From: Pandoraea vervacti
Lineage (GTDB): Bacteria; Pseudomonadota; Gammaproteobacteria; Burkholderiales; Burkholderiaceae
Direction of reading: 5' to 3'
NCBI RefSeq assembly: GCF_000934605.2
Contig: NZ_CP010897.2
Span: forward strand, 3,906,001 to 3,970,000
Length of the DNA: 64,000 bases
Shown piece by piece: positions 34,398 to 44,000 of this stretch. The translations under genes were made by a program, and so were the position numbers. The notes beneath the pieces are model-generated. The model was not told the origin of the DNA and made no database searches. It was given only the letters and a program-made list of their open reading frames with translations. The stretch's first letter is position 1; each line of letters begins with the position of its first letter.

Positions 34398-34585
34398 CGG
34401 GTGTCTCCGAGGGGCCGTCGAGTCACGACAGGTGAGCTCGGGCCGCATCAAAACTGGCGCGGAATCGGGCCACCGACACCGGGCCTCGCCTGGGTTCGTT
34501 GCCCGGCGTCGGGGCCGATCCGCATGCATCGCAGTGTGGAGTGAAAAAAAAGGACGCTCAATGACAACGCTTGAAGATTTTTGTT

Positions 34586-34596
34586 CTAATTATTAG
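34586..34596. promoter_or_regulatory. palindrome in the VOC/LysR divergent promoter
   Basis: CTAAT-T-ATTAG (34586-34596) is a perfect 5-bp palindrome with a one-base centre, lying 10 nt before the LysR start in a TAATTATTAG AT-rich tract. It fits the T-N11-A rule of LysR sites loosely. Candidate autoregulatory site. Confidence 0.35.
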
Positions 34597-34606
34597 TCTT
34601 TAGGGT

Positions 34607-35536
34607 ATGACACCTGCCATCAATGAAAGCCGCCTGTCTTATCTCTACGAGGCCGTTCAGTGCGGCACGGTGCGCGCGGCCGCCGACAAACTCGACATCG
34701 CGCCCTCCGCCGTCAGCCGCCAGATCGCCTTGCTCGAGGCGGAACTGGCCCTGCCGCTGATCGAGCGCCACAAGCGTGGGGTGCATCTGACGCAGGCCGG
34801 ACGCCTGCTCATGGAGTACTACCGCGAACAACGCGCCCACCAGGAAGACCTGCTCGCCAAACTGCAGGAAGTGCGTGGGCTGCGGCGCGGGCACATCCGG
34901 CTCGCCGTCGGCGAAGGCTTCGTCAGCGACCTGATGGGCGCGCCGTTGCAGTACTTCTGCAAGCGCTACCCCGACATCACCCTGACGCTCGATCTGGCCG
35001 GCACGAACGAAGTCATGCGCCTTGTCGCGGAGGACGACGCCGACATCGGCCTCGTCTACAACCCGCCCGCCGAGTCCAAGATCGTCTCCCGGGCGCAAAT
35101 GGCACAGCCGGTTCACGCGATCGTCGCGCCCGGCTCTGCGCTCGTTGCCAAGGCGAAAGCCACCGGCGCCGTGACGCTGGACGCGCTGTACGACACGCCG
35201 CTTGCCCTCATGCATGGCTCGTACGGCACGCGTCAATTGATGGCGTTGGCCGAACAGTCCGAGAAGCATCGGCTCGCCGCCGCCGTCACGACCAACTCCA
35301 TCTCGGTGCTCAAGCATTTCGTGCGGGCCGGGCTCGGCGCGACCTTCCTGCCCACCTTCGCCGTGTCGCAGGAAATCGACGCCGGCCTACTGAGCGCCGT
35401 TGCCATCGACCATCCCATTCTGAATCGTGCGGAGGCCCACCTGATCACCCGCGCCGGACGCCGCCTGTCGGGCGCGGCCAATCGCCTGCTGACCCATCTG
35501 GCGAGCAAAATGGAAGCCTTCGGCGCGCCTGACTGA
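34607..35536 (+). CDS. LysR-family regulator of the VOC-dehydrogenase module
   Basis: A 309-residue LysR-type regulator divergent from the VOC gene, 209 nt apart. The HTH is at residues 10-65: LSYLYEAVQCGTVRA then PSAVSRQIALLEAEL. The effector domain begins with HIRLAVGEGFVSDLM and closes with GLGATFLPTFAVSQEI. ATG 34607 follows AGGG. Position suggests it activates the VOC, dehydrogenase and aldehyde dehydrogenase genes in response to their substrate; nothing in the sequence names that substrate. Confidence 0.88.
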   Translation: MTPAINESRLSYLYEAVQCGTVRAAADKLDIAPSAVSRQIALLEAELALPLIERHKRGVHLTQAGRLLMEYYREQRAHQEDLLAKLQEVRGLRRGHIRLAVGEGFVSDLMGAPLQYFCKRYPDITLTLDLAGTNEVMRLVAEDDADIGLVYNPPAESKIVSRAQMAQPVHAIVAPGSALVAKAKATGAVTLDALYDTPLALMHGSYGTRQLMALAEQSEKHRLAAAVTTNSISVLKHFVRAGLGATFLPTFAVSQEIDAGLLSAVAIDHPILNRAEAHLITRAGRRLSGAANRLLTHLASKMEAFGAPD

Positions 35537-36090
35537 CGCTGAAGTCGGGCAGGCTTGACGCAGACCGGAACGCTGACTGCAACGCTGACTGAAACGCCCG
35601 ACTGAAACCCGTCGACCGAAATTGCCGGCCCGACGGCGCGCGCCTCAGGTCGTTTCGGTTGCTGGCGCGCAACAAACGCGGCACTAAGCCTTTCCCTTAT
35701 ATTGCGGACCGAAAAATTCGGATATAAAGAAGCCAATCAGGCGAACGGGCGTTGTTTGCGTCGCAGTACGAGACAACCCCGTCCCGACATTCATTCCGGT
35801 CGCATGACCATGCGCGAACCGCGCTCGGCTGCCGACCCTACGCCAGTGGACTGCCATGAATACGATCTCTGAAAACCAGAGCGTGACGGCATCACTCGCA
35901 ACCGGCCGCGTTCCCCCATGCGGCGCCCGTTGCCCCGGCGTTCCCGCTTGCCGATTTCTCGTCACTCGTAACGAAATTTCAGGCTTTACCGACGATGTTG
36001 CGTGCCGCCCCCGCTCGGGCAACGCGCGACGACGACGGTCATAACCACGCAAAGAGGTGCGGGGCAAAAACGCAACCTGGGGAGCAGATC
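35537..36090. other. 554-nt non-coding region with 12-bp direct repeats
   Basis: Between the LysR gene and the porin. AACGCTGACTGC, AACGCTGACTGA and a degenerate AACGCCCGACTGA lie in series at 35569-35605. CCGAA-AAA-TTCGG (35709-35721) is a short palindrome in an AT-rich stretch and may be an operator. Long frames here have no ribosome-binding site or recognisable family. A porin promoter must lie here but I could not fix it. Confidence 0.55.
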
Positions 36091-37155
36091 ATGAAGAAGA
36101 AGCTCATTGCAGCGAGCCTGCTTTGCAGCATCGGCACGTTTGCGCACGCGCAATCGAGCGTGCAACTCTACGGCCGCGTCGATGGCGGCTTTCAGTTCAT
36201 GAACAATTTGCAGGACGGTAACGGCGGCACTGCCTCGCGCTGGAGCGCGCAGGGAGGCGACTATGGCACCAGCCTGTTCGGCCTGCGCGGCTATGAGGAC
36301 CTCGGACGCGGATTGCATGCCGTATTCAACCTGGAAGCCGGCTTCCAGTTGATGAACGGCTTCAACAATAACGGCTCGGGTTCGCTGTTCGACCGCCGCG
36401 CGCTGGTCGGCCTGAATTCGCGCTCCTGGGGGCAACTGACCCTCGGTCGCAACCTCTTCATCAGCAACGGGGTCTGGGATTTCGATCCGTTCCAGCAGCA
36501 GGCCTTCTCGTCGGCTTCGCTCGTACGCGGGCGTAACTGGCCGCAGGCGAGCAACACCGTGAACTATCAAAGCCCGAACTGGTACGGCTTCGATGTCGTG
36601 GGCCAGTACGCATTCTCCAACATCGCCGGCCAGTTCAATAACGGACGCGGCATGGGGGCGCAACTGACCTATACGCACGACCGCTTCCAGTTGCGCGCGT
36701 TATACGACGAAATTCGCGACACCAATGGCCGCTTTACCGACGTGTTCGCCACGTCGCGCGAGTATTTCGCGGGCGCGAACGTGTTCCTGAACCGCTTCAC
36801 GATTTCGCTGGGCTACACGCACATGGCCGCGCCGGATGCCCCCGCGCCCGACTTCGCCACGCGCGCCGACCACTACTGGGCCGGTGTGAAGTATCAGGCG
36901 ACGCCCGTGTGGGCCGCGAATGCCGCCGTGTACCACGTGAACGTGCCCGGCGGCTTCGGGCATGCCACCATGTTCGAACTGGGCACGACGTACAACCTCT
37001 CGAAACGCACCTTCTTCTACGGCACCATCGCGTACGTGAAGAACAGCGCCAACCAGAGCTTCTCGGTCGCGGCGATTCCCAGCGATTCGCTCGACAACCC
37101 GCCCGCGGGCAAGAGTCAGACTGGCGCGTACATCGGGATCTCGCATTCGTTCTGA
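36091..37155 (+). CDS. outer-membrane porin (Gram-negative trimeric type)
   Basis: General-diffusion porin of 354 residues, 16-strand type. ATG 36091 follows GGGGAG. The 20-residue signal MKKKLIAASLLCSIGTFAHA is classic; the mature protein begins QSSVQLYGRVDGG, as in Burkholderia/Bordetella porins. The constriction-loop region holds SGSLFDRRALVGLNSRSWG, and the C-terminus is GAYIGISHSF with the obligate terminal Phe. The family length is about 350-380. It is monocistronic and followed by a strong terminator. Specificity cannot be told from sequence alone. Confidence 0.93.
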   Translation: MKKKLIAASLLCSIGTFAHAQSSVQLYGRVDGGFQFMNNLQDGNGGTASRWSAQGGDYGTSLFGLRGYEDLGRGLHAVFNLEAGFQLMNGFNNNGSGSLFDRRALVGLNSRSWGQLTLGRNLFISNGVWDFDPFQQQAFSSASLVRGRNWPQASNTVNYQSPNWYGFDVVGQYAFSNIAGQFNNGRGMGAQLTYTHDRFQLRALYDEIRDTNGRFTDVFATSREYFAGANVFLNRFTISLGYTHMAAPDAPAPDFATRADHYWAGVKYQATPVWAANAAVYHVNVPGGFGHATMFELGTTYNLSKRTFFYGTIAYVKNSANQSFSVAAIPSDSLDNPPAGKSQTGAYIGISHSF

Positions 37156-37202
37156 GCTCACGCGGCATCGCGCGCAATCCTGCGTCGTTCGCCCAACGAC
37201 AA

Positions 37203-37235
37203 ACCGCCCGGCGTTCACCGGGCGGTGACTTTTTG
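37203..37235 (+). terminator. Rho-independent terminator of the porin gene
   Basis: ACCGCCCGG and CCGGGCGGT form a 9-bp stem around CGTTCA, followed by GAC and TTTTTT-type run (37230-37235). Confidence 0.85.
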
Positions 37236-37285
37236 TCGATGGACTTCGGACGGCGGGGTCCGAAGCAGCCGCGTCGGAAAGTACG

Positions 37286-40200
37286 TCAGAAGCGGTACCT
37301 CGCGCTGACGCCGCCGGCGACGGCCGTTTCACCGGCACGCAGGCTTAGATGGCCACCGACGTGCATGTTGAGTTGCCGGGTCACGCGGATGTCGGCCCCA
37401 AGGTCTGCCGTAAAGATGTCGCGACCGAGTTTGACACCGTTGACGGTGAACGCGCGCGGCGCGCCGTAGATGGCGTTCGTCACACTGCCCTGCGTATCGC
37501 CGAACTCATGTTCGTAGGCCAGACGCAACGACGGGATCACGCTGCCGCCTGCCGTGTTGACCAGTTCGCGCCATAGCCGCACGCCGGCGATGACGCGCCG
37601 CGAGTTGCTGACCTGCGGGCCGACATGCAGGCCGTTGTTTCCCTGACCGGCGTCGCGGTCGGTTTCGTCGTAGCCCCCCAATCTGGTGTACGCGAGTCGC
37701 ATGCCAAGGAAGGGATCGACGTTCATCCCACCCGCGATCACGCGCTGCCCGACTTCCCCGAAGATGCCGAGGGTACGGCCACCGGTCTTGCCGGACACGC
37801 GCGCCACGGCGTCACGCGCGGCGACGCTCCGGTCGCTCGTCACGTTGTGGTTGGCGAAGAACGCGCCGCCGTTGGCGAACCAGCGGGCATCGCTCAGATA
37901 CGAGCCGTAGAGGCCGACGCTGGCGCTTCGGATACGCGTGTCGCCGGGCAGATCGTTCGCCCGAGACGTTCGCGTGCCCAGACCGAACGAGGCACCGATC
38001 AGCGCGTTGCGGTTCAGTCGCCGGTCGACACCGAAGGCGCCGTCGATGCCGCTGGTCGAAAAGGCCATGCCGTTGCCCTCCTGATTCGCGCCCGCTCCCT
38101 TGAATGCGCCCCAGACGGCTGTCCCGTGGTTCGCGACGTCCCCGGCACGCTGGCCCGTCGTCGTGTTGCAATCGGGCATCGAGCCCCCGGCGAGCATGCG
38201 GGTCTGCATGCTCGCGCGAAATGCGTCGGCGGCACTGTCGGCCGCGGTAGCATTGTTCACGAGCGATTCGCCGGAGAGCATGCGCGCGGCGCGCTGTTGC
38301 TCGGGGGAACCGGCGGGCAGCAGGACCATCTGCCCAAGCACGCTTCCGCCGACGCGGCCCGAGACGATGTCGTTGAGCGTGACACCCTGAAGCGACGCGA
38401 GCACGCCCTGCTCGCTGCCCGTGTAGGGTGCGTTGGGATCGAGGAAGCCGATCCCCTTGTTCGGGTCGATGATGACCGAACCGTCGTCACCACCGCCGTC
38501 GTCGTCCGGTCGCGTGGGGATACTGCCGTAGTCGACTTCGCCAAGTTTCACGTTGGCGTCCTTGCCGGGAACGACGACCTGAATCTTCTTCTCGTAAAGT
38601 TCTTCGGGAGTCACCGAAGCATCGGCGGGCCGCAGCACGATTTTCGTTTTCGTAAAGTCGCCGTCCTTGTTCACTTCCAGCGTGCCGCGCTGGATACCGT
38701 CGGCGTCTTTCCTGGCGTCGGACAGGATTTTGGCCTTGTCGCCGTTGGACTCGTAGGAATCGATCACGAGCTTGTAACCGTTGAGCCTGAGCGTGCCGGC
38801 GTTCTCGAATTTCTTGACGTCGTAGACGTCATTGGCCAGCGAGATCGTGGCGGGCTCGGCGAGCGTCAGCAAACCGGTGCCGAGTGCGTTCCTGTGAGCA
38901 GCGGTGAGCGTACCGTTCTCGACGTTCAACGTATCGATGCCGCGCTGGTCCCCGCTGAAAACAAGGTGACCGGTGCCGACTTTGGCCACGTGAGCGCCGT
39001 GTTCTACCACTGCACCGCCGTGAATGCTGCCGCCGAACATGTCATCGCGATTGAGCGCACCCAGCTTGAGCGTCTTGCCGGCAGTGACAACCTCGCCCGT
39101 CCCCGACAGCGATCCGATCGTCACAACGTTGATGGTGTCGGGCGCGCCTGCGCCTGACGACTTCGTATCCGCCAGCGTGAGCGAACCGCCATCCATGTCG
39201 ATGCTGGCCGAATCGGCCGTCGTGGCGCCGGACAGGTTGGTCGTCCCGGCAGTGTGCAGATGCAGCCGGTCCAGAGCGGTGTCGTGGAAAACGACGATCG
39301 CGCCCTTGTGGTTCTCGATGTCCGCGTCGCTCACTTTCGCCTTGAGAAAGCCTAGTGCGCCATCGTTCGAAATGACGACATTCCGAGCATCGGCCTCGTG
39401 GAAGCCGGCAACGCCGTCCTTGAGAATCGCGATCTTGCTGTGGCCGGCGTCGGATCCCTTTTCGAAATTCAACTCGCCATGCTTGCCGACGATAATCTTG
39501 GCGCCCCCTGCGCTCGTGCCTTCCTGAAAGGCGATCTGGCCGCCTTTGTCGCCCTCGGCGAACGGCTTGTCCTGTGTGGCGCCCGCGGTGAGAACAATGC
39601 CTTCGGCGTTGGCGTCGATGCCCTGGCCCGCCGCAAAATTAAGTGCCCCGTTGGTACCGACGGCGACGGTGAGCGAGGCATCGCCCTCGATGCCCCGATG
39701 AACGTTCAAAGTGCCTTCGTTGACCAGGACGGTGTGCTTCGCGGCTTCGATCGCGCGAACGGTGCCGACGTCTCGCGTGGCGTTTTGTGCCCCGGCAATG
39801 GCGTCGGACACCTCTGCCGAGCGTGACGTGATTTCCAGCGTGGCGTCCTTGCCGATGAACGTCTCGCCCGGCGCCGGAACGTTTTCGTTTTTGAAGTCGA
39901 TCTGGTTCTTGTCGTTCCACGTCAGCACGCCGTCGGCGCTCTTGGCGGCGTCGGTGGTGGCAGCGTTCAGTTGATAGGTCGCCTTGAGCGTATCGAGGTC
40001 GGTTTCGCTGCCAACGGCATTCCACCGGTCCCGCTTGTATGCGATCAGCGCCTTTTCGCGCTCGGCGATATCGAAAGCCTTGTTGGCGTCGTGCCATTTC
40101 CCGTCGTTGTTGGAAAGCTCCCCGAGAAGCGCGTTTCTTGTCGTTTCGTCGAAGGTGTCGCCGCTCTTTCCCACTGCATTCACGGTTTTCGACAAACTAT

Positions 40201-40591
40201 CGAGGTCCGTTGCCAATTGCCTGTCCCAGGCCGGCGGATTTCCTTTTGCCAGGGCATCCGCTTTTTCCTTGATTGTTTTGGCAAGCTCCCTGAGCAAGGC
40301 AATCTTTTTATCCACGGACTCGGAGCTTGTCATGACGATCTTTATCTGATCGCCGTAATCCTGCAATACGTCGTTACTCTTTTTATAATTTTCCTTTTCT
40401 TTCGCATTCGCGCTCGCAATTTCGTTTTTCGCATTCAGATCATTGACTCTCGTTTCCTTTTCATTCTCCCAACCATTTTGGGGCGCTTGAGAAAATGCAT
40501 ACACCGGCGTCCCTGCCATCACCACCGCCGCCACAGCCAAGCAGATACTTGTCTGACAACGAGCATTAGACTTCGGACGGTTCCCTTGCAT
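37286..40591 (-). CDS. type V autotransporter, paralogue 1
   Basis: A 1101-residue surface protein: signal peptide (to about 33, AVAAVVMAGTPVYAFSQA), helical charged N-domain (about 40-215), beta-helix passenger with many short GxxxF/V repeats (230-700), an acidic linker RPDDDGGGDDGS, and a C-terminal beta-barrel of about 270 residues ending GVSARYRF. AGGAG precedes ATG 40591. The barrel shares PEQQRAARMLSGESL, RMLAGG, SGKTGG, LRLAYEHEFGD and YGAPRAF with the next gene. The helical pre-passenger is unusual for autotransporters. Adhesion or auto-aggregation is a family expectation, not a demonstrated role. A cleavage site was not identified. Confidence 0.9.
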   Translation of the reverse strand: MQGNRPKSNARCQTSICLAVAAVVMAGTPVYAFSQAPQNGWENEKETRVNDLNAKNEIASANAKEKENYKKSNDVLQDYGDQIKIVMTSSESVDKKIALLRELAKTIKEKADALAKGNPPAWDRQLATDLDSLSKTVNAVGKSGDTFDETTRNALLGELSNNDGKWHDANKAFDIAEREKALIAYKRDRWNAVGSETDLDTLKATYQLNAATTDAAKSADGVLTWNDKNQIDFKNENVPAPGETFIGKDATLEITSRSAEVSDAIAGAQNATRDVGTVRAIEAAKHTVLVNEGTLNVHRGIEGDASLTVAVGTNGALNFAAGQGIDANAEGIVLTAGATQDKPFAEGDKGGQIAFQEGTSAGGAKIIVGKHGELNFEKGSDAGHSKIAILKDGVAGFHEADARNVVISNDGALGFLKAKVSDADIENHKGAIVVFHDTALDRLHLHTAGTTNLSGATTADSASIDMDGGSLTLADTKSSGAGAPDTINVVTIGSLSGTGEVVTAGKTLKLGALNRDDMFGGSIHGGAVVEHGAHVAKVGTGHLVFSGDQRGIDTLNVENGTLTAAHRNALGTGLLTLAEPATISLANDVYDVKKFENAGTLRLNGYKLVIDSYESNGDKAKILSDARKDADGIQRGTLEVNKDGDFTKTKIVLRPADASVTPEELYEKKIQVVVPGKDANVKLGEVDYGSIPTRPDDDGGGDDGSVIIDPNKGIGFLDPNAPYTGSEQGVLASLQGVTLNDIVSGRVGGSVLGQMVLLPAGSPEQQRAARMLSGESLVNNATAADSAADAFRASMQTRMLAGGSMPDCNTTTGQRAGDVANHGTAVWGAFKGAGANQEGNGMAFSTSGIDGAFGVDRRLNRNALIGASFGLGTRTSRANDLPGDTRIRSASVGLYGSYLSDARWFANGGAFFANHNVTSDRSVAARDAVARVSGKTGGRTLGIFGEVGQRVIAGGMNVDPFLGMRLAYTRLGGYDETDRDAGQGNNGLHVGPQVSNSRRVIAGVRLWRELVNTAGGSVIPSLRLAYEHEFGDTQGSVTNAIYGAPRAFTVNGVKLGRDIFTADLGADIRVTRQLNMHVGGHLSLRAGETAVAGGVSARYRF

Positions 40592-41083
40592 TGGACAACT
40601 CCTTTTTCAATTCGCCTCAAATGATGATTTCCCTCATCACGCTTCAGACGATGACTTGAAAGCCACCCTCGTTCCGGCAAATTCTAGGAGTCGATTTATC
40701 TCAATCTTCGTTATTCAATATCGCTTTGATACTTAACCCACCGGCGTTAATTTTCGTTAAATCAACGTCAAATTGCAAAAGGATAATTTTCTTTTTTCAA
40801 AAATCGCTCACCCCCATATCTCATTACCATCTCCCTATCCCAAACGCAGACGAAACCGGGGCACAAACCCGGCGAGGCGATCACCACGATTGAGGCTTTT
40901 CCTTACCTTGTACGGGTACGCCCGAATGCCCGCGCGCAGAGAACGAACAACAAAAAACCCGTCGAGCCCTCTCGGACTCGACGGGTTTCTTTCCGGCCCC
41001 GACAGCACAGGCCAGCACCGGCGTCACCCATTACGGCGTGCTCAACGTCCGGGGCCGCTGCCCCACCGAACGACGACAAGATC
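40592..41083. other. 492-nt AT-rich gap holding the upstream autotransporter's promoter and a terminator
   Basis: Bases 40592-40880 are unusually AT-rich for this window and probably hold the promoter of paralogue 1 (minus strand); no consensus hexamers were assigned. At 40951-40986 a terminator for paralogue 2 is found (separate entry). No gene recognised. Confidence 0.55.
40951..40986 (-). terminator. Rho-independent terminator of autotransporter 2
   Basis: On the minus strand ACCCGTCGAG and CTCGACGGGT form a 10-bp stem around a 10-nt loop, followed by TTTTTTG. It ends the transcript 98 nt after the autotransporter 2 stop. Confidence 0.85.
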
Positions 41084-44000
41084 TCAGAATCGATACCTTG
41101 CCGAAATCCCGCCGGCAACGGCGCTTTCGCCCTGCCGCACGCTCGCGTTAGCGCCGAGATGCACGTTGAGTTGCTTCCTGAATCGGAGATCGACGCCCAG
41201 GTCGGCGGTGAGAATGTCCCGTCCCAACGTCGGCCCCTTCACATTGAACGCACGTGGTGCGCCGTAAAGCGTGTTCGTCAGGCTACTCTGCGGATTGCCG
41301 AATTCGTGCTCGTAGGCCAAACGCAGTGTCGGCGTGAGCTTGCCGCCCTCGAAGTCGAACACGTCGCGCGAGACACGTACGCCGAACACGCTGCGCGCCG
41401 ACGTTTGCGACTGCGCACCGACCCGCAGACCATCGTTGCCGGCAGCACCGTCGCGACTCGTCTCGTCGAACCCGTTCAGACGCGTCGAGGCAATGCGCAC
41501 GCCCACCGACGGATCGACGTTAAAGCCAGCCACGTCGAAACGTTTGCCAATCTCGCCGAACGCACCGAACGTGTTGCCACCGGTCTTGCCCGACAGGCGC
41601 GACGATGCGCCGCGGGCGCCAACCGTGCGCTCGGTCGTCACGCTGTGATTCGTGTAGGACACGCCGCCGCCCACGAACACGTTCGCGTCGTTCAGGTGCG
41701 AGCCGTAGAGCCCCAGACTGACGCTGTTGATTTTCGATTCGCCAGGCATGCCGTCGGCCTTCGAGCGCTGATTGCCCATGCCCAATGCGGCACCGACGAC
41801 TGTGTCGTGGCCAATGCGCTTGTCCACGCCGATGGCGCCGTCGATACCGCGAACGTCGAACGACAGGGCGTTGCCGCGCTGGCGTGTGTTGCCGCCCGCG
41901 AACGACGCCCATGCGGCGATCCCGTTGTCGGGAGCCTGGGCTGCGTTGACGGTGCGGTCGTCGAACATGGCGCCGCCCGCGAGCATGCGTGCCTGCATAC
42001 CACGCTGGAACGCCGTATTCGCCCCTTGCGCCGCCGTGGCGTTGTTCAGCAGCGATTCCCCCGAAAGCAGGCTTGCCGCGCGGCGTTGCTCGGGCGAGCC
42101 GGCGATCTGAAGCGCCATTTCCGAGAGCACTTTGCCGCCGATCCGAGCGGACGTCAGGTCGCCCACAGCGATACCGTCGACCGATGCCAGCATGGCCCGT
42201 TCGTTCGCGCGATAGACGCCATCCGCCGCCAGGTACTGCACCACGCTCTGACCCGTGACGACGCCGGTCGGGCGCGTCGTGTCGGGCTCGACAGGGGACG
42301 TCGTATCCGGGTTTGCCGGATCGACGGGGTCCTTCGTGTCGGGGTCAGTCGGGTCCGTTGGGTCGATGGGATTGGTCGGGTCGGTGGGGTCGGTGGGGTC
42401 GGTGGGGTCGGTGGGGTCGGTGGGGTCGGTGGGGTCGGTGGGGTCGGTCGGGTCCGGAGTCTTGTCCACGGTAATGCTGCCGAGCGTCACCTTGCCGAGC
42501 GTAGCGGACTTGCCGTCGGCAACGCTCACCACGCCGAGCTTGTCCTGCACATCGGCAAGCACGACATCGTGCGCGACCGAAACGTGGATCTCCGTGTTGG
42601 TGAAATCACTATTCTCGGCTACCTGGATAGCGCCACCGCTCACGCCGCCGTCGACTTTCGACACGCGCGATGTGATCTGCGCGCCGGGCTGCGACGTATA
42701 CCGCCCCACGACGAGCTTGTTCGTCCCCAAATCGATCCGACCCGCGTTGTCGACGCTTTGGACGCCAGCCACAGACCTCGTGAGCGCGATGGCCCCGTGT
42801 TTGCCGATCGTCACCGCTCCCGAGCCGAGCGCCCCCTCGTGCGCGGCCGTCAGGTTGCCGCCCTGCACGTCCAGCGATGCCACACCGCTCTGGTCGGCCG
42901 TCAGCGTCAAATTGCCCGCCCCCACCTTGACCAGACGAGCGCCTGCGGCAACGGACCGGGGGGATGCGTCCGGCACGCGCTTCGGCGTCACGCCGGACGA
43001 CAGATGCGTCATGCGCTTGCGCGCGACGCGGGCATCCGGCAATTCCGTTACCGCCACGATCCGACCGTCGAACGTGTCGTTCAGTCCCAGCGCCCCTAAC
43101 TCGACCGTCGTGTCGCCCGTCACCAGATCGCCGTTGCCCGTCAGGGAGCCCATGGTGATCTTGCGCTGCCCGGCCTCGGAGGGTGATTCGACCTGGGCAA
43201 CGTCGAGCACCCCATTGTCGAGCGCGATGCGTGCGGCGTGAGCGGTAGTCGCACCGATGAATTCGACGCTTCCCTGATTCGTCAGGCTGACATTGTCGAG
43301 CGCGGTATCCAGAACGCTCAGATAGCCGTGCGCGCCGTTGCGAAGTTGCGCATTCCCGCCTCGGGATTGCGAGAGCGTGGCTTCGCCCATGTTGACGAGC
43401 GCCATGTTGCCGAGATTCGCGTCGCGAATGCGAAGGTCGGCGTCAGCGCCGTTCGTCACATGTGCAGATCCCCCATGCACCTCGGTCAATGCCGCCCACC
43501 CCGTGTTGGTCAGTTGCATGTCTTCGAGACGCGTGTTCAGGAAATCGGCGTGGCCTTCCCGATAGTTCACGACTTGGCTAGTCCCCATGGAAGCGTCGTT
43601 CGCCACCAGTTCGCCCGAGTTCCTGATCGTTGCGCTTGCGGCGCGCGCGCTCTCGAAATGTGCGCTACCGCCTTCGACGAGAAGCGTGCTTGCACCGGCA
43701 TCCGAGTCCTTTTCGAAACGGACCTGCGCGCCATCCAAAACGGCAATACGCGCATTGCCCGCGCTCGTCCCGGCATTAAAGACGATTTTTCCCGGGCGGT
43801 GCTTGCTGGCGACCTCACCCGAAGCGCGTTCGCCAGGGCGATCCCCATCGGTTACTTCGAGTGCATCGGCGCCTCGCCCGGCCATGAGAATCACGTCATG
43901 CGCCGCGCTGTCGACGCCCTTGCCGTTCGCAACGAAGTTCAGCACGCCGTTGGTACCGACCGCGATCATGGTTCCTGTGTCCGCCTCGAGCGCATGATGC

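Noticed and set aside
35684..36067. minus-strand gene upstream of the porin
   Set aside because: Composition is arginine-rich shadow frame and covers the porin leader region; no plausible start.
40773..41267. open frame across the autotransporter gap
   Set aside because: Overlaps the end of a real gene, has no ribosome-binding site and reads through a terminator.
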